Source of the DNA: Combretum micranthum
Taxonomy: Eukaryota; Streptophyta; Magnoliopsida; Myrtales; Combretaceae
Assembly (NCBI GenBank): GCA_024138025.1
Contig: JAMXBD010002818.1
Coordinates: forward strand, 62,001-126,000
Length of the DNA stretch: 64,000 bases
Direction of reading: 5' to 3'
Numbering within the stretch: the first letter of the stretch is position 1; the number at the start of each line of letters is the position of its first letter. Shown here piece by piece: positions 25,680 through 37,280 of the stretch. The notes under the pieces were generated by a model. It ran no database searches, was not told the origin of the DNA, and saw only the letters and a list, made by a program, of their open reading frames with translations. The position numbers and the translations under genes were made by a program.

Positions 25680-26080
25680 TTGACCGCTTCTGACTGGACG
25701 CGGTTACTTCATATAGAGTTCACGTAAGCCTCGGATAATAAGTCCACTAAACAGACTTCTCCTATACACAAATTCTTGATAGTAATAACGCTAAATTCCA
25801 ATATTTGTGGCGGCAGTTTATCCAAAAGTTTGCGTAGACAAAATGCGAATGACTTGCTAATAATTTCGGTTTTGTCAACCGAACATATCTAACGCCAAAA
25901 CGTCACATGACTGTTTGTTCGTGTGCCCAGCGCCTGCCCCCACACCGTAAGACTTTTTGCCTCTCCTTTTCTATACGGCAATTTTGGTGAACGCGATTGA
26001 TAAATTTATACAGTTATCTTTCATCTATAAATTTGATGGAACCGTTACTAGGGTTATAGGGGACCAAGGATAATACATGA
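25680..26080. other. less AT-rich, low-repeat segment
   Basis: This ~300-400 bp stretch has more balanced base composition than its surroundings and no match elsewhere in the window. No ORF or RNA motif is recognised. It could be host unique DNA, but that is only an inference from composition. Confidence 0.35.
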
Positions 26081-26156
26081 GTGGTGCAAGGAGTCTCTAA
26101 AGTTAGGATGAGCCACTTAGTGATCATATGGGAGATGGAAGTAGACAAAAGCATGA

Positions 26157-26870
26157 TTTGGTTTCAAACAGAAAATCGAACCGGAATTGTCATTAGCAGT
26201 TTCAGAACTGGCTATCAAACCACCGGTTTCATGATTCTTAAACGATTTTTTTATCTAGAACTGGGAAACCAGCCGCTTCACCCAGTTTTATCGGAAAAAA
26301 AGTGAAAATAAAAAATATTATTAAATATATATTATTAATATTTAAATTATTTTATGTAAATAGTAAAATTTATTACTTATTCACAATATTCAATATGTTG
26401 TTATCAACAACATAAATAAACATAGCTTAAAATCATATATAATTAATTTAAATAAACTTTTTTCTAAAAGCAAAATTCATTTTTTTAATAATGTAAGATT
26501 ACTTTTGCATTATAATTTTTTTTATATTTTCGAGTATTTTACAATATCATAATACTAACTATAATTGATATTGAATGTATTTGTATGTATATAAATGTCC
26601 ATTCTAAATAAATTTTTAAAAATTTTGGTTAAATAATTTAACACTTTTAGATCCAATAATTATTTTGACTTTAAATTTTATTTTATTATTAAAATTTATT
26701 TTTTATTTAAAAAAAAAAAAGACAGTTCTGCGGTTCTAAAATCAGAACTAGGAACTAGCGGTTCCATGGAACCGGACCAAAACCATGAGAAACGATTTCG
26801 ATTCTGGTTTTTTAATTTCAAGATTTAGAACCGGTGGTTCCGATTCCGGTTCAGTTCGATTCCGAAACCG
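26157..26870. mobile_element. possible DNA-element remnant with GGTTCCGGTTC-type inverted ends
   Basis: The left part (GGTTTC...AATCGAACCGGAAT) is a degenerate inverted copy of the right part, whose complement reads GGTTTCGGAATCGAAC. AT-rich sequence fills the middle. No target duplication was found, so boundaries are approximate. Confidence 0.4.
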
Positions 26871-27139
26871 TGATGATGTCTGGATGAAAGTGGAAGTTGA
26901 GCACGAAATGTTGGAGGAGACAGCAATGGATAGTATAGGTATTGATATGGTGCTGGGGTAGGCAATTGCTGCATCGAATCGGTTACAGAAGATGAACACA
27001 TGGATGAAGGTGCAGCCTGGAGGTAGATATATATGTAGGTCGTGAATAGTATAACATGATTACTATGGAGGTGGTGCGAACATGGTGCATCGCCACTTCC
27101 AGAAAACCCTTGACCCCATCTATATTCTCTATTAAGGCT

Positions 27140-28048
27140 CAACTATAGGTTATATACCACATTCATATCGATGTCCTAATACAATTAGTTGTTATATACC
27201 ATGTTCGTATCTACAATGTGCTATCAATTAGTATATGTAATAGTGACAAGCACATACTAACTACACGTATTAAAAACTTGTGCATATACATATTTATATG
27301 TTATGGAAACTGAAATATCCTGATTATTGGAATAAATATTTTTAATGAGGGATAAAAGTATAATTTTATACGTTAGATAAAGGGCATGCTTGACAGAGTA
27401 TCTTAAAACTTAAAAGAGATGTAGTATAGTTGATAACGTATAAAATCAAATCAAAGAGAAATAATTGTCCACTCCAATCGTCTCTTGATAATCCGAAAGG
27501 ACAAAGGACCCAACAAGATGGCAGGGTGAGAAACAATTCCTTTATCTTTTATCATCATCTCTAAGATATAAAAAACATATATAATACAAGGCATAGTGTT
27601 CCTGTATCTTGGTAATGTTTAGCAAGAACATACACCAAGTTTAGGATAAACTTTTAGGAGTTTGTAAGGAGAAGGGAGGAAGGCATGCAAAAGGAGAAAA
27701 GCGGTCGACAATTTCAAAAGGTAACATGATGGTTGTTTACTGCATCAGATTAAGTACGTTTATGAATGTTTGTGTTCTCATGTGTGTACTTGTAGTGATA
27801 TCATACTAAGCTCTAGCTCACCCTTTTTTCTTTTCAGGTTTAGGTAGTGTTTCAGCTATGTTTGATCTAACGATATTAGATGTAGCTGTTAATTACGGGG
27901 ATAGCGATAGTGGAGATGACATTTCAACATATGATTGAACTAGTTGACCTTTGGAAGCATAAGACTTCTTTTCATATGTCTATGTTTCCTATCTTTGTTC
28001 TAGTTCCCTTAGTAGGGCATAGACCCCGTGTGTCATAATGGTTTGTTT
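27140..28048. other. intergenic, possibly an old LTR fragment
   Basis: The phrase GCTCACCC followed by TTTTTTCTTTTCAGGT near 27818-27840 resembles LTRs of plant gypsy elements. No ends or pairing copy were found. Confidence 0.3.
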
Positions 28049-28065
28049 ATTAGGCTTATATGATG

Positions 28066-28161
28066 TCAATAGCATTGTAGCCTAGTGACATCTCCATATT
28101 CTCTCAAGTGAGAGGTCTCAGGTTTGAATCCCTATTCCCCCATTGTAATGGTCAAAAAGAA
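28066..28161 (+). mobile_element. short tRNA-derived SINE
   Basis: The 96-bp insert has pol III-like internal promoter boxes: an A-box-like TAGCCTAGTGAC near 28078 and a B-box-like GGTTTGAATCC near 28112. It ends in an A-rich tail, GTCAAAAAGAA. A perfect 17-bp direct repeat, ATTAGGCTTATATGATG, flanks it at 28049-28065 and 28162-28178, as LINE-dependent insertion produces. It encodes nothing. Its perfect duplication suggests a young insertion. I do not know the family name. Confidence 0.85.
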
Positions 28162-28784
28162 ATTAGGCTTATATGATGGACTTTATAAGCCAGTTAGGGT
28201 AATGATGTTATGGTTGCTTTCATATGTGAAGCTATGTAGTTATGAACGAAGAATTGAAGACTTGAGTAGTTATTGTGTGTTAATGGTTGTCTTGGATATT
28301 AATTGTGGTTTCTAGCAAGTTCTAAGTCTTAATGAGCCTATAACAACTATAGACATATGGCGGGCTGTAAATAACCTTAACAATTAGGGCATTAGAAAAA
28401 CTCAAAATGTTAATATTTCTTTTATATGTTTCAATATAATTCTTAAGTTCACTGGTAATTATTAAGGTTGTGTGTTAAAAAAAAAAAAGAATCATAGTAT
28501 GAACCGAATCAAACCAAAATTTAGGTTTTTTTGTTAATGATTTGGTTTAGTGAAAAATAAACAGTTCGACATTTGGTTCAAAACTCGAAACCAAATCATA
28601 TGGGTTCGAATTGAACCAAATAGTTTTAAATATTAAAAAAAAACTCAAACATATTGCTTTTTAATTATTTTATTTAAATTTTTTAATTATTTTTATATTT
28701 TTTCTATTTAGATATGTATTCTTCATGAAAATGGAATTAGACTAGTCATGTCATATTTGATTGTCATAATATATTTATAAAGTA

Positions 28785-29068
28785 TTAATGCCGCGAATGG
28801 TAGCTAAATTTTGAAATTGATCAATTTAGTATATAAAAAAACTTTTCATGTATATCAATAGTATTTCCATCAAATTAGCTAACACCATCACTGAACATGG
28901 CATTTTTTATTAATATGATGAAAGTGTTACTATCATGCACGAAAAGTTTTTTGAAGTACTAAATTGATATACTTCAAAATTTAGGTATTAAATTGATCAA
29001 TTTCAAAATCCAAGTACCTAATTACATATTTTGCCAAAATTTAGGTACCATTCGCAACATTTACTCGT
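28785..29068. mobile_element. MITE of the 'GCGAATGGTA' family, copy 1
   Basis: The left end GCGAATGGTAGCTAAATTTT is inverted at the right end, where AAAATTTAGGTACCATTCGC occurs. Internal AATTGATCAATTT words are also inverted. A second copy lies at 29390-29675. Confidence 0.75.
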
Positions 29069-29389
29069 CTACATATAAGTTAGTTTTTATACTTTAGCCT
29101 CTATTATTATGAACATTTTTTTCTTTATCTAAATAATTAGTTCACTTCTATTGCCTACTCATTGGTTTCCTATAACTAATAATTTGTTGAATGGGAGCAC
29201 AATGAGTTTAAATTTTTACTTTATATTAGGATATCATATTCTAATTTTATTAAGTTCAATATATCATTGTAGTTTTAAATAATTCAAAAGAATGAGACTA
29301 GTATATGGTCATAGTTTTATGATGGATGAAATATCTCCCTACTATAAGTTTTACATAATTAATTAGGTAAATAATTAAGGATTAATCTC

Positions 29390-29675
29390 ACAAATAAGTT
29401 CCTAAACTTTGGCAAAATATGTAATTAGGTACTCAAACTTTGAAATTAATCAATTTAGTATCTAAATTTTAAAATTGATCAATTTAGTTCTGAAAGAACT
29501 TTTCATGCATGCTAATAGTACCTCTGTGATATTGGTTAACATATAAAAAAAGTAATTCTGGATACTAAATTGATCAATTTTAAATTTAGGTATGAAATTG
29601 ATCAATTTCAATATTTGAGTACCTAATTGCATATTTTGTCAAAGTTTAAGTATCGTCCGTTACATTTACCTAATA
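29390..29675. mobile_element. MITE of the 'GCGAATGGTA' family, copy 2
   Basis: The left end TTCCTAAACTTTGGCAAAAT is inverted at the right as ATTTTGTCAAAGTTTAAGTA, with ATTGATCAATTT words within both arms. The core is related to 28785-29068. Confidence 0.7.
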
Positions 29676-30475
29676 ATTAATTTCAAATATTATTATTTGT
29701 ATTTACCCTAGCAATAAGAAATATATAATTAAAACCTCTCAATAGGATGTACTTTATTTTAAAAAAAAAAAATGGTTTGAACTATAAACTAAATAGTACC
29801 TAACCATTTTTTCAAATAGAAAAAAATTACAAACTGAGTCATATGGTTAGATTCAAATTTAAAAAATATATATTAAAAAGCAAATCGAACCGAACCGTAC
29901 CATGCCCAACCCTGCTAATTATTTAAAATTTAAACAATTTGTTATTTTAAACATTTTGACAAATTCACATTTTTCAGTAATATCATATAATACATAAATT
30001 TAATAATTTCTATTATATTAATTATTAAAATTTTACTCAAAATCCTAATTTTTAATTTACCTTTTAAAAATTTTATAAAATATAATTTTTACAATTTTGA
30101 TAAAATTAATTTTTATTAAGAAAGTTTAAAATTGTTATAGAATTCAATAAAATTTTATTGAAAAAAATAATTGAGATAAAGAAAGGATAATATTTTAATA
30201 AAAAATTACAAAAATATTGTCAAGATGAAAATAATCCAAAAAAAAGGTAACTTGGACTAGTCTCTTTTGAATAATTTTTTGAACTCATCTCTTGAATAGA
30301 GGAGTTTAAGTTAAAATAAGCAAATTTTCAACAAGTGAAATGTCTAGACTTGAAAAAAAAAGACAAAAAGGGAAAAAAATAACGAGGAGGGAATCATAAG
30401 TCTTTCTGGAAAGGACAAATAGAAATATGCATCTTCTTGTCTTAGTCTTACCTTCATTTATGCATAAATCTAAAT

Positions 30476-31724
30476 TAGGGATGCAACCAGGGCGGGTCGT
30501 TGAAGGGTACCCGCCCGCTGCCCCGCTAAAAACCTTATAGGGTCAGACCTTATAGGGTTTAGGGTTGGGTTTTTTGTTGTACTCATAACCCGTTGGGAAA
30601 ACCTGACTGGATTTAATTAAAAAAATTAAAAATTTTAGTTTAAGAAATTTACTTGTTCATTAGTTGAATGATGCTTTTCATATAATCATTTTGTTATTCA
30701 TGTATTGAGTCACATGATAGGATATAAATTATATTTACAATTAATAATCACTAACCAATTATCTAGAGAAAATCGATTTCCATGTGCAACCTTCCCCACT
30801 TTTTCAAAATTCATTTCTTTCCCATGCAACACGACAAAGTATAAAAATTAATTTTCTCAAAAAAAAATAGATATTATATATATATATAATGACAAATAAA
30901 TCAAGAATATATAGATCATCGTATAGTGTCATCATTTTTTTTTATTATTATTATTATTATTTTGAGTTAGATGTATTATATATATATATATAGATATATG
31001 TAAGTCTTCTAATAAATAAATAATAGCTAGTGACTCTTTTCTAAAAGCATATACAAATTTCGTCATTGTAATAATGTTTTCTACGATAATGCTATTATTT
31101 GTGTCTATATATACACAACACAGCTCGTCAATCTTATTAAGAAGTGTTTCTTTTATATATCTATTTGGTATTTATCTCAATAATCAGTGCACATTAAAAA
31201 ACCAGAAATCGAATAATCTATCTTTTTATTCATTAAAAAAGCAAAAGATGAAATTTTTCCTAATAAAATATTGTCATGTATTTACACACAAAATCTATGT
31301 ATGAACATCTAACAAGGAACGATCGAAATCAAAATCTGATTAAATAAAAATGAACTTTGCAAATATGAATGGCTTCAAACACTTCTTATTGGTAATTACT
31401 GCCTTGTTATTGCTTAAGGTGTATATATATATATTATGATCAAGAGATGGCTCTTTTTATTTATTCATTATTGTAGCTTGTCATAAAAAGCGAGAGAGGA
31501 AAATGAACTGAATCAATTCATCTGAGGTATAATTTAATTATTTTTCAATAAGAGATGACATCGTAATAATATGGCAAAACATAGATGATTAAAAAAAAAA
31601 AAAAAAACCTACTGTGGAAAAGATAAAAAATTAAGATTTTTCATAAATTTATCGGGTCGGGTTCGGGTTCCTAAAAAATCGGGTCGGGTTTGGGATAGAA
31701 TGACCCGACCCGTTTACATCCCTA
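30476..31724. mobile_element. non-autonomous hAT-like element with perfect 8-bp duplication
   Basis: The 1249-bp insert starts TAGGGATGCAACC and ends GTTTACATCCCTA; the reverse complement of the end is TAGGGATGTAAAC. The octamer ATCTAAAT occurs exactly on both sides (30468-30475 and 31725-31732), the 8-bp duplication typical of hAT elements. Subterminal GGGTCGGGT repeats match the element at 22973-23770. No transposase is visible; the ORF at 31074-31304 is not recognised. It would need a transposase supplied in trans. Confidence 0.85.
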
Positions 31725-31732
31725 ATCTAAAT

Positions 31733-33479
31733 CAAGAAAACAATTATAAAAAAAAGGTAATTAAGGTCGATGTTGCTACATTAAAAGGGGGAATTTGACA
31801 AGACAAGAGCCAATGTAATGACTGCCTTCAATCACGCACACCATTCTCACATTCGACTTTGCACATTGTTTGCTCGTTCCTCACTCACTCTCTTTAAACA
31901 AGAATGAACCAAATTATCTTAAATAGTGTCTTTGTATTAGTCTTATGTTTTGTTGAAAGCTGCATGGACTTCGTCTTTTCTATAGATAAGTTCAATATGA
32001 CTATTTTTTTGGATCATTTTACATCTAGTGGCATTTTTATAATTTTTCATTAAAAAATCATATTTTGCTTTATCCTAAAAATTTTTAGAAATTAAAAATT
32101 TCAAGAACTTTACACTATTTCATCTATAGATTACACCCTTTTAACTCTCATCATTGCCTTACTCATATTTAGGCTTCAAGATCTTAGAATACAGATAAAT
32201 TTTTTAAGAAAGATATCAATTAGTTTTTCATTGTTTTTGTGAAGGAAAATGTTGATTTATATGGATTTACAATGCTCACGCCCATATTTGTGGTTGTGAA
32301 CAGGCACATGGGCATGTGTACGGCCATGTAAATGGTTACATTCTTTTAGGGAAATTTCTTTCAATCACATATTAGTAAGGACTCAATTTACAAGCTCATG
32401 AATCTGTTGTGCTTTTCTAAAGTTTGTATTTTGTCATACCATAGAAAGATACACAACCTATTATACAGGCACTACCTAGGTTGTGCACTTCAAGAAATTT
32501 ATGTTTTGCCCATTAAGAAGTGCACAACCTAATGCACGAGTTGTATACTTCCAAATTTTGTTTCTTCCGTAAATTTTTCTTTCATTTGCAACCAAAAACA
32601 TGTTTTAAACCCTTCTAAGCTTATTTGTTCACTTCAATACCATATTATATGCACTTATCGAATCTAATAAAACCAATATTCACAAGATCAAGTAGTTTAT
32701 ATTAAATATCATTACCTTATCAGAATTTCATTCTTTCAATTCTTTGCCTTTGTAAATTTCCTACTACAAGAACTTGTTGTTTCTTTGTAAAAGATCGTCG
32801 CCAATACTTAATTGCCAAGATTTCATTATCTAAGTGTTTAGCTTGTTGGAGACAATAAGAAAACGTTACAACCCAAACTATAGAAGATAAGGATAACTAG
32901 ACAAGTAGATATGATTTTAGTAACAAATAGTAGTTTCATAACAGAATTACCTAAATTTGAATATAACAGAATAACAATCAATCAACTGACTATCATGTGA
33001 ACATCAATAAATACATGAATGAAAGAGAAGGAAAGCATCAAAAACTCTTTTTGGAAGAAGTATCTTGTGGAGTCATTAGTTGACTCCAAAAGCCAAACAT
33101 CACCTCTTTTGTTGTTCCTAAGCAAAATCAAACAAGAAGAATCAGTAGTAGAGACCCTAGTTCAAAATCAATGAAAGTAGATAATGTTCAAAAGAGATAC
33201 CAACCTGATTGAAAGAGAGGCAAAAGTATTGGAGTAGGGTAGAGTGAAGCTTAAAAGCTTCATCATAATGTATTTCCTATAATGAAAACTTATAATGAAA
33301 GCAGAGAACACATGAACAAGAATTGTATGCTTTGCTTATTAAGGTATTTCCTAAACTAGTGACTCAAGTAAAGTAGCTCATCACTTAAATCGTCACTTGA
33401 TACTTTAAGTGATGAAACATGGCATAACTAATAGGTTAAGAAAATCTTGTGCAGGAATTATTTCTTATTTTTTCACTAT
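31733..33479. other. intergenic; possible diverged LTR fragments
   Basis: Around 32270-32550 there are repeated 'CACAACC...GTGCAC' phrases like those in some plant LTRs. At 32865-33250, ACAACCCAAAC and AAATACATGAATGAAAGAGAAGG faintly follow the order of the gypsy LTR at 11012. No ends could be set and no gene is seen. Confidence 0.3.
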
Positions 33480-33769
33480 ATAAGGACTCTCACTACCCAT
33501 TTTAATTTATTTGATATAAAAGAGATGTTAAGTAATTATGTGTAGACTAACTTTAATTGCCCTTTGATTGATGTTGCCATGAATGAGATTTCCCAATCTT
33601 TTCAACCTGCTATCATTAGTAATTATGTGACAGATGCAGGTAACTAAAATTAGAGTGCATTTCAACATTTGCTACCTTCATGTGCTCTAATGTGTATTGC
33701 TGCTATTCCACCCCCTAATGTTAATGTTGACTCTAATTTTTTTTATTGAGGTTTATCTTCATTGGGCAA
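33480..33769 (+). pseudogene. LINE ORF2, piece 1 of 3
   Basis: Translation in the frame through 33650 reads as the part of a plant L1-type ORF2 before the zinc-binding C-terminal domain (ISNYVTDAG, SAFQHLLPS, CIAAIPPP, GLSSLG). It contains stops. It stops at unit D and joins in frame with piece 2 at 41065, where translation continues FSISSAYASL. The 5' part of the LINE is absent or unrecognisable. ORF2 supplies endonuclease and reverse transcriptase in intact LINEs; neither is seen here. Confidence 0.8.
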
Positions 33770-36700
33770 TGTAAACCCTCGTTTTCTTAGCAAACCTGAG
33801 TTCGATTTCAAAAAACTTAAAACTGGAAACTAAAACCCTAAAAGATACCCCTAGACCAGTCGGATCTGGAAATCTTATGTCCAGCAATTCCAATAATGAA
33901 ACCTCGGAACAATAGAAACGAGTTAACTCCAAAATATAACCCTAAATTGAAAAGTCAACCGGAAACCCTAAGTCAACAAAACATCATGAAACCCTAGCAG
34001 TTTAGATCAGGCAATCCCGTGTTCTCAAACCAAGAAGTCGAAATATGAGTGGGAAGTGTAGCTTGGCTCGTAATATTAGGGTGCTTAACAATATCAGATA
34101 AGTGGATTTTCAACCTATTTCGAGCTCGATCAGATACAGTCCTTGAAAAGCTTGTCCCGAGGCTTGGGATATTAAAAATATGATATTAGTACCGTTAGAT
34201 TCGTAATTTCGTAATATTTCCAAATATATCAATTATATAATTTTTCGGGTTATAAAAGTTACATTTATAACATTTTTATCGTATTTTTATTACTACAAGT
34301 AATTTAATTGTCTAATCAACTTTTTGCTTTCTTTCACACTATTCATCAAGTACAACTACACATACCCTATTCTTACATCATTACAACTTATTCTTATAAT
34401 TTACATCACTTCCTTACAAATTTACCTTTCCAATACATTTCAGTACTCAAAGTTACTTATTAAGTTTGAATTTTGTTACACAAATTAAATCAAAACTCTC
34501 TCTCTCTCCCCTTTTACAAGAACCAACGCCCCTCCTTTGCTCCCTCTCTCTCATTTGTTTGATTTTTTTTAATTAATTAATCATACAAAACCCTAAATTC
34601 TTTGCCTATATAATATCATTTTCACCTTTCACTTTTCACTTTTCACTTTTCACTTCTTTTTCAAAAGATCAAACTTTGGAAAGCAAATTTCTATCCCTTT
34701 CCTCCCCTCTTGTGCCGTGAGCTTTCTTTACACACACACAAATTTTTTTTCTCCAAGTTTCCTTCTCCAAACACTAAATAGGTAATGAATCTTGACTCTA
34801 CTATAATAAAAACATGTAATGGCAAGGTCATATATGTGTGGTTCCACCAAAAATCCCCATGAGCTTTATGCTAAGGATGAGGAAACACTAAAACATGATA
34901 TCATTGCCATCACAATGTGTAGATTTTGTTATTAAAGTTGATATACTAGTATTTTGCTATATTATTGTTATGTTTTTTTCTTATAAATTTTTGCATATAT
35001 TTTCATATTACTCTCATTTACATATAGTCCATGTTGCATCTACATCCATAACATCAGTAGTATAGTTGATCTATTTGTCTAGAGTACTTTAAATGCCATA
35101 GTCACTTGTTTTACATACATAAAGGATTTGTAATATGATAGTCTTGATGAAGGTGTTGCCAAAACTCAAAGGTCCATTTTGTTTCTATCAAAAAAGTGAT
35201 TTTAAAAGTTCGGATCTTGAGAAAGAACCATTTAGAAAACCTATTTTTCAACTCCACAATAAGAATATTACATGTAAAATGAAGGGCTTAGGTAATGGGT
35301 ATCATAAGGTAGGGATTTTATAAGTTGATCATGGTTTTACTAAGAGAAATTTTCAAAACAAGAAAAGAGTTACAAAAGTTACGTAAGATCTATGTTTTAA
35401 CACCAATAAAAATGTTGAAATTCATAACTAGGGTGAAATGCCAAGAAAGCACCTATTTTCCAACCCTAAAACAAAAGTTTTATTAAAGAAATGAAAGCTT
35501 TAGGGAGTAGGTTTGATCAAAACCTAATTTTAGAAAGATTAAATGAGTTTTTCATAAGAAATAACCGCAAAAATAATTTCCCAAGATTCAGATCAAAAAA
35601 TTGATCCCCATTTAATCACCTATTTCCAAATATCAAAATGATGATTTTAATAGAAACATATGAGCCTTAGGTATAGATATAATAAAGACTTGTTTCTTAT
35701 AAGAATAAATGTGTTTTATCAAAGTATAAACCTAAAACAATGGAAAGGTTTCCAAACTTGAATCAAACAATTTTTTTTCCTAAAATTGTGTAAAAAATTC
35801 GTCACTAGGCAAGACCCACATGTGAAATCTATTTTCCAACCTTTAAATGAAAAATTTTGTTAAGATAATGAAGGTATTAAGTATATAGACCATCAAGGCT
35901 TTATCCTAGTAAAAATATAGATAATTTCAAATTTTCAAAGAAATAAAGCTAGTTTTTCCAACCAAGTGTTCTTGAAAATTGTTGCAAAGTAAAAGTCTTC
36001 CAAAAACTCTTTTTAGTCTAAAATCATTAAGGATTCACATGTGGATAGCTCATATCATGTCATTCATGATCATAGCTTATAGATATTGCATGCATATATA
36101 ATATACTTGATAGGAATAATGTAAATTTCACAAAACAATTTCGGAAATGCAAGTTTTAGCTACTGATCAGATCTAGTACGGACATTTCGAGACCTAAACA
36201 TTTTCAAAACTTAAGAATAACATCATAAATAGATAGATCTTTCGAAGTAAATAGAAATTGATAGCTTATTGACGAAATTTTGAGTTAAAATGACTAAATT
36301 ATGGCCGTTTTAAGTTGGAATTTTCAATTATCACGGAAATTACGAACTCAAAGAGTTTTATTTGAAAAGTTGAAAATTAGTTATGGCATGAAATACTCAT
36401 TGGGTATTTCTTTCGTTTAGGTGATTTTGGAATCGAGCGAAAATTGTGTTTTTGGATTACTACCATTAGAGACCGGAGACCATGGTCGAGTGAGTTCACT
36501 ATTTTTAAATTATATACTTATAATTGTGCTTGTAATGATAGTGGCATTAGATTTAGGGCAAGATAAAATTGGAATGTGCATGTGAATTCTATTTGATTGA
36601 ATCGATGATAAGAATATCGAAGTGGAATTGTTTTAAATGTTTGAATGATTTAGTATAGAATTGAAGTGTCTATAATATTTATGATTGCCTATAAATCGTT

Positions 36701-37280
36701 AATTAATATGCCATGATCTTATAATCAAATTGACCATGCATACCATATGTGGAGTCATATTGCATTTGTTATTATACTTTTGTGGGAAGAAGGCATAATA
36801 GCTGGGAAACGAAGGGCCTATAAACTCGAAAGTTGGCATAATGGCCGAAATTGAAATGGTAATGGTGTAGGCACTTGTATCAACTACAAAAATTGTGAGT
36901 GGGTGGGCACCTGAATCAACCACAATATAAATGAGAAAAAATTGAAATCTATGGTCATTGGGCCTAAAACACCTAACCCTAAAATGGAGGGCGTAAATCC
37001 ATTCAACATAAGACTCCCAGAAAGTCTTATGTAATGTATGCTCACGTGCTTATGCATTTTATATGGTTGTTGATATAACTTGCCGGATATATACTACTTG
37101 TTGAAGTATTTAATTTTAGAAGTGAAACTCACTAAGCTAGCATAGTTTATACCCCCACAGTTTCTTTCTAATTCAGTTCCCATACATATGGCTGCGTCTC
37201 CGGACCTGGCCAGATCAGGTAATACAAAACTAGGAGTTATCTCCTCAGAAGTTTATGATTAGTTTTGTTTAGTCTTTAGT

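Larger units (their letters stand above)
28480..29925. mobile_element. degenerate hAT-like element hosting two MITEs
   Basis: Both ends are rich in GAACCGAA/AACCAAA words, and the right end reads CCATGCCCAACCCTG, a common end of plant hAT-like repeats. Two related MITEs lie inside. Clean terminal repeats and a target duplication were not found, so identity and ends are tentative. Confidence 0.4.

Noticed and set aside
26748..27142. Two overlapping minus-strand ORFs of 83 and 105 codons
   Set aside because: Each is the shadow of the other in a different frame, over sequence next to an inverted GGTTCC-type repeat, with no known motif.
28070..28130. A tRNA gene
   Set aside because: Only A- and B-box-like words are present, without a full cloverleaf; the A-rich tail and the 17-bp duplication point to a SINE.
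31074..31304. 76-codon ORF inside the hAT-like element as a transposase piece
   Set aside because: No hAT transposase motif is present; it looks like a chance frame.
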